Positions 44,881-56,146 of a stretch of DNA of 64,000 nucleotides are shown piece after piece. The DNA comes from Pyrus communis. Its lineage: Eukaryota; Streptophyta; Magnoliopsida; Rosales; Rosaceae. The stretch spans positions 15,275,072 to 15,339,071 of the forward strand of contig NC_084807.1 in NCBI RefSeq assembly GCF_963583255.1, written 5' to 3'. Below the pieces are notes generated by a model, which saw only the letters and a program-made list of their open reading frames with translations, ran no database searches and was not told the DNA's origin. Numbering within the stretch: the stretch's first letter is position 1; every line of letters starts with the position of its first letter. Made by a program: the position numbers and the translations under genes.

Positions 44881-44898
44881 TCCCCGGCAACGGCGCCA
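44881..44898 (-). other. Primer binding site, tRNA-Asp type, next to LTR D
   Basis: The minus strand reads TGGCGCCGTTGCCGGGGA, 5 bp from LTR D. Confidence 0.92.
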
Positions 44899-44903
44899 AA
44901 ATT

Positions 44904-46894
44904 TGATGCGTGATTTATGCGCACACAAATTAAACCCTCTTTTTGTCGATTTGTAGTATAAGTATAAGTAGGGATCGTTCTGGACCGGGGATTAGGAGGG
45001 ATTGTTAATCACTTGGAACTGATTCAAAAACGTAAAATAAAGTTTAAAACACTATACTAGACTCAAAGAATTCAAAAATACTTTAAAACATAAACTAAAT
45101 AGATTCTAAGCACTAAAGAACAAGAAAGTAAAGGGGGGGTTTGATTTGACGAAATTAACTAAATTGCACAAATTGTAATTAAAGGCAAAACGTAAATATG
45201 AATGTGATGAAAATATGGATGATGGAATAGCCAAGGGGTTCTTCTCCACACATGTTACACTTGCATACAAGATTGATTCTCAGTTGGTCTTTCGATAAAT
45301 TATGAAACTCAACACCCCGGGTTAATTAGGTCCGCTTAAATTAACCGTCAAGTTCTCCTTAAGTTAATGAATTGGATGGGTTAGCGCAACACAATTCACC
45401 ACATTCTCCAAAAGTCCTTTACGTGAAAAGCACAATAAAGATACAATCAAAGATCATTAAGCATTATGAAAACTATAAGTATTGACGAGGCATTCGTTAC
45501 TATGGAATACGCATGAAACTTATGCCAAGAATTCGTTTAACACGATTGTTTATAAGCAACCTCCACCACTTGTGAATATAAGTTCATAACGATTAGGTGA
45601 AATTCACTTATATTCTAGCGTCATATTTATGCATGAAAATTAAGCGCGCATTCTTAATAAAAATTCATAAATAAGTTATCAATCAAACGGTTAAACAAAT
45701 TGAATCCACAACTTATGAAATTCCAATGAAAGTTAATCAATTCATATTGCAAATATAAACATAGTTTCGAATCACCCCCTAACTAAAGGGGGTTTTTAGT
45801 TCCTCATAACTTTGAAATCAAAGAAACATCTAAACATTCCAACAACTCAAACTTGAATTGTATGAACGTTTAGGCACTCTTCTCTTCCATTCCTCATGCG
45901 TACAAAACAAAGAGAATTGAATTTAAACATTGAAATCAAAGAAACACCCAAACATTCCAACAACTCAAACTTGAATTGTATGAACGTTTAGGCCCTCTTC
46001 TCTTCCTCTTTATTATGGCACAAGGTCTAAGGGATGTTGTTGGTGTGTTGAATGGATTGGGGAATTATGGGAATGGATGAGGAAAGATAGAAAATGGAAA
46101 GAAACCCACGGCAAGGAAGGGAATTTCAGGATGTGAAGATGGTGTGTGTTTGTGTTGTGGTATGTACAATGGAAATTGAGATGATCCTTGAATGAATGAA
46201 TGCAAGGGTATTTATAGGGGGAATGGGAGAATATGTGGGTGATTGTTTAAGAGTGAATGTGGTTGTTATGATTGAGAGTGCATGTGGATGAAATAATGAT
46301 GGAAAAAGAGCTAGGTTGTTGGTGTGTGAATGCATGTGTTGAATTGGTGGTGCAATGATGAAAGAGTAAGTGCGTGTGTGTGTGAATGGTGGTGCAATGA
46401 TGAAAGAGTAAGTGCATGTGTGTGTGAAAGAGTAAGTGCATGTGTGTGTGAATGGTGGTGTAATGATGAAAGAATAAGTGCATGTGTGTGTGAATGGTGG
46501 TGCAATGATGAAAGAGTAAGTGCATGTGTGTGTGAATGGTGTTTCTTGATGGTTTTGGGGTTGTGATTCATGTGAATGCATGTGGCTAAGGGTTGTTGAT
46601 TGGGCTAGAGGTTTTGCATGGCTCAAAGGATTGTTTGATTGGACTAGGCCCTTTGTTTTATGTCCAAAGTGCATACAAGGTTTTCAAATTCGTCCAACAC
46701 TTTGGCTCCAAGCATATGCTATCCATTCCAAGCCCAATTTTGCTCCAAAATGCTCCAAAATGCATCTTTTTGCTTCCTTAGCCATATGAACCTAAAAACA
46801 CACGAAAATGGCTTAAACTACTAAAACAACTATGAATTAACAACATAGATGCACGAAAACAAGCTAAGTAAGTCGCCTAAATATGCTCCTATCA
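44904..46894 (-). repeat. LTR D, 5' LTR of the composite (1991 bp)
   Basis: It pairs with LTR A: both share a short-form body and diagnostic bases such as GTCGATTTGTAG near the start, which LTRs B, C and L lack. It has four full VNTR units plus a partial one (46341-46540). The minus-strand TATA block is near 46215. Confidence 0.92.
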
Positions 46895-46899
46895 GCGAG
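46895..46899. repeat. Target site duplication GCGAG, right
   Basis: It matches 27599-27603. Confidence 0.93.
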
Positions 46900-47551
46900 C
46901 ACCTTCAGTTTGGATAAACAGCATTGCTGCCACAGAATCAGCCGACCGAGAAGCACCTTCAGTTTGGATAAACAGCACTGCGTCTAGGCCGACCGATTAC
47001 CTATCTAAGTCTCGGCCGAGAAAGGTTTTCGAACCCTTGTTGGTAGAGGTCACCTTGCTAGCCTTCTCGGCATAGTCAGGTGTTACGAATTGCGTTACTC
47101 GGCGTACTAGACGCCGAGTGATTTTATGATTGGATACTCGCAAGTATGTTTCAGGGTTCGGCATTCCGACGGCCGAACTACATTTACCATCAAGACATAC
47201 ATCACATTTGAGTACCTGTGCCTATATAGTTTGGTCTCGATTCGACGTGCTTATACTCTTACGAATATAATCACAGTGACCGAATCGGGCTCCGACGATT
47301 TGTGAACTCCGCAGAATTAGTAGCCTTGTCTTCAGGCTATAGAACCCAGAGACCGAGAGGGTTCCTTCCTCGGTCACAATCGCAAGATAGAGAAGTCAAC
47401 GACGCGCTCAACGCGACATCAACGAATTTTACCCCTCGGCTGAGCTCGGTCGACGAGTTGGCACGCCCTGCATTCAACCGAAATACGTAGTTAGCTTATT
47501 AGTTACTCGGTCTGCACGCCACGTAGGTTTTTGTAATTTTTAGAGTCAACA
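46900..47551 (+). repeat. 3' LTR of the Tat element, right part
   Basis: It continues the LTR from 27603. It is rich in CGGCCGA/CCGAG motifs like the rest of the Tat element, with a TATATAG block near 47223. It ends GAGTCAACA at 47551, complementary to the TGTT start. The next five bases are CCATT; no partner duplication is available because the 5' end is lost. Confidence 0.7.
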
Positions 47552-48471
47552 CCATTGCACACCATTTCTGTACAAATCTTTTCTTTTAGTGTTAGATTTT
47601 CATATATATTTGAGATTTGTTATTTATAATATACACACCGAAGAGTCCAAAGCTTGTATTTCCCTTTTCTGGGTTGAACTTTTTCTTTTCTAACTTGATG
47701 GGAGTTTGGAAATTGAGCGGGAGGAATTCCCGCTTTTAAACATCAATTAGGGCAGCATAAAGTATACTGATATATTGAAAATTTGAAAATCAAAGTTTTA
47801 AGAGATCAGCGGCAAAATGGTGCTTATATTGTCGAAAGGGATCTCATTAGTAGAAAGAAAAGAAGTTTCAGAAATGAGGACTACCAAGGTATTTGTTCTA
47901 ATCCCTGAACCCCTTATCAAACAAAAATTGATTGTCAAACTAAATTGATGCAGAGGTTCATTTAACACATTTGTCTTGTGTCCTCAGGAAGGACATTCAA
48001 GAACCAGGGAGTAGTTGTTAACTTTGAAATTGTGAGACATGATAGAGCCTCCGAAGAGAGGAAAGGCAAATGAATATGTGCTAACACAACTGAGGAAAGA
48101 GCAGACAATTCAGTGGTTGCATGAAGTGGAGACCATGCAAGATGGGAAATGCAGAAGAATTTTGGAAATGCTGATGGAGCTAGGCATGGTAGAACCAAAT
48201 GGAGTTTGATGTCTAGCCAGCCAAAAATTTTAAATTGAACTAAGGATTGCTGCAAACGGTCAAGCAAGTGGAGAGCTGAGGATGATAATGGTTGAGAGGA
48301 ATGATGAAATTGATAGTATAATAATCTATTGACCATAAAACGTTTAATTATAAATACACCAAAGGAAATCTTATACTTGGATTGGTGTGCATATGAGTAT
48401 GATAGACACTGATGTTAGTGAGAAATGTAGGCACTAATAAGAGGGAGAACAAGTTTTAATTTGATAAATAA
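47552..48471. other. Unassigned AT-rich DNA
   Basis: No confident gene is seen. A 124-codon minus-strand ORF (48336-47962) is open but shows no domain pattern I recognise. This may be pre-insertion genomic sequence or an old repeat. Confidence 0.5.
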
Positions 48472-48535
48472 CACTACAAAATATAGAAAAGTTATTACTA
48501 TTCATATACACACCAATGCAATAAGGGTTGCTTTT

Positions 48536-48543
48536 GTCACAAT
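48536..48543. repeat. Target site duplication GTCACAAT, left
   Basis: It is an 8-bp repeat identical to 56139-56146; eight bases is the length made by hAT transposases. Confidence 0.93.
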
Positions 48544-48560
48544 CATGGTCTTAAATATCG
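48544..48560 (+). repeat. hAT left terminal inverted repeat
   Basis: CATGGTCTTAAATATCG, pairing with 56122-56138 at 15 of 17 positions. Confidence 0.88.
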
Positions 48561-48709
48561 ATATTATCGGCAATATTTCGCGGATAATATTGTTTTTTTG
48601 AGAGGGGGATATTTTCACACGTATCCACCTTATTTTCGTCAATATATCGGGATAATATCGATAAAATAAACATAATAATTCAGTGTGTGTGTGTTATGAT
48701 AAGTTACAT

Positions 48710-48748
48710 AATATAATATATAATATATATATATATATATAATATAAA
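48710..48748. repeat. (TA)n microsatellite in hAT subterminal region
   Basis: An almost pure TA tract. Confidence 0.85.
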
Positions 48749-48967
48749 TCCCTCAAACGGGCCAACTTTTGAAACTTTTGACAAGACAAAAAGTAGTGGT
48801 GGCTGGTTTCATACTCAAAACCATGTGCCACTTCCAACTCTTTCACATTCGGAGTATCAGATCATCACACCTCTATTACACCTTTTCATTTCATCTTCTT
48901 CCCTTTGCCCTTTCAGAGCCTTTTTAAAGCCCTTTCAGTGCTTCAACATAAAGGGTTCCATATTTAA

Positions 48968-49950
48968 TGTCACATCCCGGCCCGGGGCAGATCACTTCCC
49001 CTGCTAGCTCCACCACCGTAGCACGATATTGTCCTCTTTGGGCTTACCATTCGCTCACAGTTTTGTTTTTGGGAACTCACGAGCAAGGTCACCGATCATG
49101 GGATTGCTCAAGCCCCCTTCTCGCTTAACTTCGGAGTTCCTACGGAACCCGAAGCTAGTGAGCTCCCAAAAGGCCTCGTGTTAGGTAGGGATAGGAATAT
49201 ACATTTAAGGGTCACTCCCCTGGGCGATGTGGGATGTAATAATCCACCCCCTTAGGGGCCCGACGTCTTCGTCGGCACACACGCAGCCAGGGTTAGGCTC
49301 TAATACCAAATTGTCACATCCTGGCCCGGGGGGGACCACTTTCTGGGCCCGCTCCACCACCGTAGCACGATATTGTTCGCTTTGGGCTTACCATTCCCTC
49401 ACGGTTTTGTTTTTAGGAACTCACGAGCAACTTCCCAGTGGGTTACCCATCATGGGATTGCTCTAGCCCCCTTTTCGCTTAACTTCGGAGTTCCTATGGA
49501 ACCCAAAGCCAGTGAGCTCCCAAAAGGCCTCGTGCTAGGTATGAATGAGAATATATATATAAGGATCACTCCCCTGGGCGATGTGGGATCTTACAATCCA
49601 CCCCCTTAAGGGCCCGATGTCCTCGTCGGCACACACGCAGCCAGGGTTAGTCTCTGATACCAAATTGTCACATCCCGGCCCAGGACGGATCTTCCCGGGC
49701 CCGCTTCACCACCGTAGCACGATATTGTCCTCTTTGGGCCCCGACCACGCCCTCACGGTTTTGTTTTTGGGAACTCACACGAGAACTTCCCAGTGGGTCA
49801 CCCATCCTGGGAATGCTCTCGCGCGCTACTCGCTTAACTTCGGAGTTCCTACGGAACCCGAAGCCAGTGAGCTCCCAAAAGGCCTCGTGTTAGGTAGGGA
49901 TGGGAATATACATTTAAGGGTCACTCCCCTGGGCGATGTGGGATGTCACA
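48968..49950 (-). mobile_element. Cassandra TRIM array: three LTRs, two internal regions
   Basis: LTR-like units at 48968-49241, 49312-49594 and 49666-49950 begin TGTCACATCC and end in GGGATGT(C/T)ACA-like sequence. The spacers (49242-49311 and 49595-49665) each contain, on the minus strand, TGGTAT(T/C)AGAG, a tRNA-Met type primer site (49308-49296 and 49662-49650). Each LTR carries a 5S rRNA-like segment, the hallmark of Cassandra. TTTAA at 48963-48967 and 49951-49955 is the target duplication for the whole array. It has no coding capacity, so it moves only with enzymes from other elements. Confidence 0.9.
49783..49849 (-). other. 5S rRNA-derived segment in Cassandra LTR 3
   Basis: The minus strand reads GAACTCCGAAGTTAAGCG, then GGATGGGTGACCCACTGGGA, matching the central and internal-promoter part of plant 5S rRNA. 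Equivalent segments lie in the other two LTRs (about 49074-49136 and 49430-49493; the first has lost part of the GGGTGAC side). It is not a functional 5S gene, since both ends of the rRNA are absent. Confidence 0.85.
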
Positions 49951-50127
49951 TTTAAGGTAAGTTTACAAACTTATATTTATATTATTGTAATTTATACAAC
50001 AACAAAAAAATTTGTGTGGACCTGTACATGTGATATAAGAACCAAATAATACTTGCATGTTAATTTTTTGAAGTAATTAAGTAATGTTGTATAATTATTC
50101 CCCAGGATAATTTTAATATATTTAGTG

Positions 50128-50345
50128 TTATTTATTATTTTATTATTTTATTAATATTAGGTTTTATTATCAAATTGGATTATTATTATTAATATTAGAT
50201 TTTTTTATTATCAAATTGGATTATTATTCATTAAATTGGATTATTATAAAATTGGATTATTATTCATTAATATGTTTAATATTAGGATTATTTTATTATC
50301 AAATTGGATTATTATTCATTAATATTAGGTTTTATTATTCCATAT
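50128..50345. repeat. AT-rich minisatellite upstream of the hAT transposase
   Basis: Repeated units carry ATCAAATTGGATTATTATT separated by TTAATATTAGG variants, at least four times between about 50165 and 50330. Confidence 0.75.
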
Positions 50346-50518
50346 TATTTTTATAATTACTTAAATTCTTACAATCATTTTCTTTACTTCGTATTTAATT
50401 CTTCTGTAGAATAACTTTATTATTTAGGTTCTCTTATATAACTGTCATCACTACTATATTTTTTGGCCAAAAAATAATTGCCTAATTTCCATGAAAAATA
50501 AATATAGGTACGTTTAAG

Positions 50519-53500
50519 ATGTTTAGTGGAGTTACTAAACGTGATCCAGCTTGGGAACATGGAGATCCAATAGACGGAAAAAAAACATGGCACAATTTGC
50601 AAATATTGTGGTCGGGTAATTAAGAGTGGCGGAGTGACACGACTTAAGTACCATCTTTGTGGATTAGATCCAGGAAATAATGTCCAACGATGCAATAATG
50701 TTCCCCCAGAAGTGAAGGCATTCATCACCACATTATTAAAAAATAAAAAACACCAGAAGGAAAAGAAAACACATGGAATGGAAAATATTCGAGCTGGGCT
50801 ACGAGGAGAAGTCATTGGCCAAGCGGTTGACAATGATGATGATGGCGATGAGGATGAATGTGATGATGACATAGGACCTGAAGAACGACGTAATTTCAAA
50901 CAAGCATTACATGCCTCTAAACAGTCAGCATGGGAAAGAGAACATCTTCATAAAATTCCTAATAGAGCACAAGGTTTTGGGACAAGTGGTGGTGCACAAA
51001 TGAGACGGGAGCAAGTGTTAGAGAATCACAACCAACACCACCAATAGCCCCAAGTTTATATAAGTCATCCAAAGCACGTCAAAAGAGTGTTTGGAGTTAT
51101 TTCACTGGAGGTAATGTGAAGGAGGGAATGGGGCATCTAATTAGCAAGTTCTTTATCTATGAAAATGTCCCTGCTGAGAAGGCATCATCACATCATTCCA
51201 AAAATATGGTATTGGGATGTCAACAGGCCAATGTTGGAGTACAACCTCCCACTCCCTATGAGGTAAGAAACAAATACTTGGAAATGAAGTATAAAGACAT
51301 TGGCGAGTATGTTAACAAGTTGAGGTCAAAGTGGGAAACTAATGGTTGCACAATCATGTGTGACGGATGGACTGGCCTGACCATATTGTCTATCATAAAC
51401 TTCATGGTATACTCCAAGGGAAAGACAATTTTTTTGAAGTCCGTTGATGCTTCAGACCATATAAAGAACTACAAGTATATTTACAAATTATTGAGGGATG
51501 TAATCATGGAGGATGGAGAGCATAATGTTGTCCAAGTCGTGACCGACAACGGTTCTGCATTTGTCAAAGCTGGAAAAAAGTTAATGAAGCATCATAATGT
51601 GTTTTGGACATCATGTGTAGCACATTGTATTGATCTCATGTTTGAGGCAATGGGGAAGAAAGAGAATATTGCTAATGTTGTAAAAAGAGCTAGAACGATC
51701 ACAAATTATATTTACAATCACAGTTGGTTGTTGGCAAAGATGCGTGAATTTTGCAAAGGAGAAATTATTTGTCCAACTACCACTCGATTCACCACCAACT
51801 ATATTGCATTAGACAACCTACTTAAGAAGAAAGCAGGGTTGAAGCAACTATTCACTAGTGACGATTAGGCCAACCACAATTTCAGCCGCTCAAATGCAGG
51901 TCGTATGGTGGAAAGTATAGTGCTTGATCATGCTTTTTGGACTCAATCAGAATATGTGTGCCAAGTGTTTGAACCTCTTTACAAAGTTTTACGGATCGTT
52001 GACACAGAAGTGTATCCTACTATGGGGGCAATATATGAGTTGATGCGTGTAGTGAAGAAGGACTTGGAAAGAAAACATGGTGCAAGGTGGGTCATAAAGA
52101 TAATTGATGACCGATGGTATAAAACATTATACCACGATTTGCATGCAGCAGGTATAAATTATGTCATAATTTGCAATTCATTTCTTTAGTTGCATAAGTA
52201 TTCTTTCTCTTATTAGAGTATGTGTTTCTTTGAATAGCATATTATTTGAATCCTCGATACCAATACAGACCCGGTGTTGGAGATGATGGTACCCTTATAC
52301 GTGCTGTACATAATGTATACTCCAAATTAGACCCTGCATCACCAGCAGTTGGCCAATTTGGAAATGAGGTACATAACTACTTAAATTATAATAATTACAT
52401 TGTTGGATTAAACTAACACGATTTATTGAATTTAGCTAACATGGTTTAAAGATGCAAGAAGAACTTTTGGAGAACTGATAGGAGCATATTTAGGCGACTT
52501 AGTTAGCTTGTTTTCTTACATTTATGTCGTTAGTTCATAGTTATTTTAGTATTTTAAGCTATTTTCGTGTGTATATAGGTTCATTTGGCTAAGGTAGCAA
52601 GAAGGTGCATTTGGAGCCTTTTGGAGAAAAATTGGACTTGGAATGGATAGCATATACTTGGAGCAAAGACCTAAAGATGTTAGGATTCCTAATCAAAGAA
52701 GAATTCCTAATCAAAGAAGGTTTCCTACTTGAAGTAGGAAAGTTAAGCCAAGGTTTCTTATTTTGGTTTAACCTTTTCTAATCCTAAAAGCCCCTAGGTT
52801 CTAGCAACATTAAGGACTCTTATGCATTTTAGGACACAAACTCAACCTTCCTTGCGTCCTTATGCCCCTTGTCGTGCCTTCCATAAACCTGCCTTTCCTT
52901 GCCGTGCAAGGGGAATGCTTATTCCCTATTTTGTGTCACAAGATCACATTCCTCTTTCACCCTATTCAAGGCCGCACCTTACATACCTATTCTATCCTAA
53001 ATCCTTGCCTTATTTCAGCCTTAAAACACATTCCCTTTCTTACTCTTTATTGGCCGCAAGTTTCCTTCCCTTTTCGCTTTGATTTCTGATTTTAAGTCTC
53101 ATTTTCCTTAGGGATTTGGGGTCTAAATCCTTCCTAAACTATGTAATAAAAGTTAAGATCCTTTCCTTCAAATAAATAGTCAAAGCCGCACCCATAGAGA
53201 ACCCTATTCACTCACTCACACAATCTACCATCCTTCATTCTAACCAAAAACATTTTGCCGCAGCCTTCATCCATTCCTACACCATTCCCCTACTTCTATA
53301 CCTTCATCCACACACCTATACATCATCCCTAACCTTTGCCGCACCCCCCTACCAACCTAAATCCATTCTTAACCTAGAAATCCATCCAAAATCACCCTTA
53401 AACTCTTGTGTCGCAACATAGCAAGGAAGAAGAGGAGAAAAAGAAGCCTTGGATGTTTTTGCATTCAAGTTGGAGTGTTGGAACATTTTTAGGTGTAATC

Positions 53501-55748
53501 TATCTTTTGTTTTTAATGTTTAATTCAAGTTTTCTTTCTTTGTTTTTAGTTGTAATCTATCTTATGAATTGATTAATTCCAGTTGTGATTTCATAAATTG
53601 TGAATGCAATTTACTTAACCGTTTGATGGATAACTTATTCTTGTATGTTGATTAGGGAGGCCTACTTAATTTGCATGCTTGAATTTGGTGCTAGAATATA
53701 AGGGAGTTTCACATAATCGTTACAAACTTATATTCATAAGTAGTTAAGGTTGTTTTCACAATCATGTTAAGTAAATTCCTAGCATGAGTATCATGATGTC
53801 ATAGTTACAAGTACTTTGTCAATACTTATGCTTTTCATATAACATAATGATCTTTGATTGTATCTCTATTATGATGTCATGTAGGGAACTTTTGAAGAAT
53901 GCTTTGGGTTGTCGAATGATGTCATCCAATCCAATAACTAAAGGAAAGTCTAAGGGTTAATTAGTGATGTCACGGTTAATCTGGGGTGTTGAGGTTCATG
54001 GTTTATCAAGAAAGCAACTGGAAATCAATTTGTATTCGAATGTATCATGTGTGGAAAAGAATCGTCTAGCTATCTAATCATCCATAGTTTTTCTCAAATT
54101 CGTCAAAACCTTGCTTATCTTAAATTCGTCAAAAACCCAATCCCTTTTACTTTGTTGAGTCAAATCTATCCTATTGTGTGTTTTTAAGTATTTTGAGTTA
54201 AAACCAATTCTTCTTTCGTCCAAATTGAGTCTTAGAGTCTAGTTTGAGTCTATTTGGTTGTTTTGTGTTGTTTTGAATCTTTTGAGTTTGTTTTGAGTTA
54301 TATAAGTTTAGTTAAGAGTCTTTGAGTTTGTTTAAGTGTTTTTAAGCATATTTTTGTATCTTTGAGTCAGTTTTCATTAGATTAGCAATCCCTCCTAATC
54401 CCCAGCCTAGAACGATCCCTACTTATATCTTTACTACAATTGTCAAAAAGAGGGTTTAATTTGAGTGCTATTATTTATCACATCAAGAACCAACATCAAT
54501 TGTTGCTTAAACAAAAATGTCTCCTAGTGAGTATAAACATATTTCATTATGAGTTTATAATAGAATTTGTTGGAGTTATTAGGCTTATCAACATTGTTTT
54601 TCATTATAGCTAAATGGTGGATCATGTATTGGACTGATGTACCAACTGTGAGAAAGTTAGCAATCAAAGTATTATCACAAACAGCTTCCTCATCTGCTTG
54701 TGAAAGAAATTGGAGTACATTTGCACTCATACACACAAAGCAAAGAAATAGGTTGGCTCATAGTAGGTTGGAAAAATTAGTTTATTGCTACTACAATATG
54801 AAGCTTCAAATTCGAGATAAGGAAGCAGAAATAGATCATGTCGACCATGGTGACCCACTAGATGTGTTTGATATTGTTGTTGAAGATGATGATACAGAAG
54901 GTAACCAACTTTATCAATGGATTAGACCTCTTCATTTAGATGATGATGAAGGCAACCCAGCTCTAAGAGTTGCTGAAGAAGCACATAATGAAGGGATAAA
55001 TATAGAAAGAGTATTAGAGGAGGAGGTGAGATCTAGCAACGTTGACTGTTTCAAAGAAATTTTGCACCCAAGACCAAGAAACACTGGAATTCCACCTTCT
55101 TCCAATCATACACAACCATAAGATCCTGCTGATACTAATGATAGCTCTAGTACAAGATCAAGAGACTCACCTACCACCGGAGGTGGGAATGATGAAGGAT
55201 GTAGTGGAGCTGAAGGTAGTGGTGGATATGGAAACTATGTTGGACCACCTCTCGGATTTATAAGCCCTTTCACTGGTGAGGTAAATTTCATGCATGCAAC
55301 ACAGGATGAGGACCATGCCAGTAGGCGGGCAGGACCAGGAATTGGTGCCATAGGGAAGGACTATACTCGTAGAGAAAGAGGCAAGGGGACTTTGTCAAGT
55401 CAAGAAGATGACTCGTTATCTATAACTTTAGACTTTGTTGGAGTGAGAAGTAGTAACTATGGTTATACTCATAACCAACCATTTCCCTACCCTTCATATC
55501 CCATTCTTGTTGGGATGGAATCGAGCAACTCATGGAAAGAATCCGAGACTCAATCTTCAAATGATTTTTCTTATGGACAACATCAACCAATCTCGGATCC
55601 ATATAGATGGCATGTTAACAATTACATGCAAAACTATTTTGGGGATTTATCATTTGATGACTACTCTTCACAATACACTTACTTTACATATAGAGATGAT
55701 GAAGATAGTGAAAATTTTGAACCTCATAGGAACTCTATGTGGTACTAA
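50519..55748 (+). pseudogene. hAT transposase, spliced, inactivated
   Basis: ATG 50519 starts a BED zinc finger whose frame slips at an A8 run (50578-50585); the finger then reads CKYCGRVIKSGGVTRLKYHLC. A second shift lies near 51015-51040. The catalytic region has CDGWTG (first Asp, about 51358), VTDNGSAF (second Asp, about 51540) and, after the insertion, SACERNWSTF with the catalytic Glu in the dimerisation domain (about 54690-54790). Introns with GT/AG ends fit 52152-52237, 52369-52435 and 54527-54609. Stops lie at 51866-51868, 54508-54510 and 55119-55121, and each is followed by clear in-frame continuation. An acidic, then Tyr/Ser-rich tail ends at TAA 55746-55748. An Athila solo LTR splits the third exon after TTTGGAGAAC. 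Confidence 0.88.
52486..54485 (+). repeat. Athila solo LTR (2000 bp) inside the hAT transposase
   Basis: It runs from TGATAGGAGCATATTTAGG to TTTATCACATCA, flanked by AGAAC at 52481-52485 and 54486-54490. No primer site or internal sequence follows, so it is the product of LTR-LTR recombination. It belongs to the subfamily of LTR E (57630-59746), which begins TGATGTGATAAA on the other strand, rather than to LTRs A-D. Confidence 0.92.
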
Positions 55749-56121
55749 GTCACTCATGTATCTTACCATGCAATGTATAACGTGTAAAATATTGTACTAA
55801 TTCATTATATATAATGATTATGGTGTGTTTAAACTTCTTTCATTAATTACTACATATTTTCTACACTCACAATGTTTGCCAACTCGCTATATAATCAACT
55901 TAAATCAGTTAAATCCATCATGCAATGCATTTCCTTCCAATTTTTTGTGATAAACTAATAGATAATTGACTAAATAAACATCCTGCAAAGTTTCAATAAA
56001 AATTTCCAAGTTTTTCTTACAAATTCCGTGGTTTTTATTCAATTTTTATCGATATCGATAATATCCCGATATTTCCATCGAAATTTCCGTGTTTTTGGAC
56101 TACTGATATTTCCGATATCAA

Positions 56122-56138
56122 CGATATTTTAGACCTTG
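56122..56138 (-). repeat. hAT right terminal inverted repeat
   Basis: The minus strand reads CAAGGTCTAAAATATCG. Confidence 0.88.
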
Positions 56139-56146
56139 GTCACAAT
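56139..56146. repeat. Target site duplication GTCACAAT, right
   Basis: It is a perfect match to 48536-48543. Confidence 0.93.

Larger units (their letters stand above)
27604..46894 (-). mobile_element. Composite non-autonomous Athila-derived element (19.3 kb) with antisense gene cargo
   Basis: The outer LTRs A (27604-29636) and D (44904-46894) are nearly identical and share a GCGAG duplication, so they come from one insertion. Inside are a second full LTR B (33516-36193), a truncated LTR C (41265-42585) and three internal segments (29637-33515, 36194-41264, 42586-44903). The internal sequences contain two primer sites, two polypurine tracts, two intact gag-derived ORFs on the minus strand and three copies of a plus-strand coiled-coil gene. 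There is no protease, RT or integrase. Mobility would need enzymes from an autonomous Athila relative. Confidence 0.85.
3958..47551 (+). mobile_element. Tat-lineage Ty3/gypsy element, 5'-truncated, split by two nested elements
   Basis: In order: gag (3979), protease, RT, RNase H, second RNase H and integrase (to 10894); antisense PMD gene (26542 down to 11004); polypurine tract (27109-27123); 3' LTR (27124-27603 plus 46900-47551). Removing the Athila element (12122-24332 plus one TSD copy) and the composite (27604-46894 plus one TSD copy) leaves about 12 kb, a normal size for the Tat lineage. The dual RNase H and the antisense extra ORF carrying a plant mobile domain are lineage hallmarks. 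The 5' LTR, primer site and N-terminal gag are missing. All coding parts are broken. Confidence 0.85.
48544..56138 (+). mobile_element. hAT DNA transposon (7.6 kb including nested insertions)
   Basis: Imperfect terminal inverted repeats (CATGGTCTTAAATATCG at 48544-48560 versus CAAGGTCTAAAATATCG on the minus strand at 56138-56122; 15 of 17 match) sit inside a perfect 8-bp duplication. Subterminal regions are full of ATATCG/CGATAT motifs (48550-48680, 56040-56130), typical transposase-binding clusters. It encodes one spliced transposase (50519-55748). A Cassandra TRIM and an Athila solo LTR were inserted later; without them it is about 4.6 kb, a normal hAT size. Confidence 0.92.

Noticed and set aside
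47962..48336. 124-codon minus-strand ORF
   Set aside because: It has no recognisable domain, no promoter signal and lies in AT-rich flanking DNA. I mention it under the region but do not call it a gene.
49783..49849. 5S rRNA gene
   Set aside because: Only the middle of 5S is present and it lies inside a Cassandra LTR; the true 5' and 3' ends are absent.
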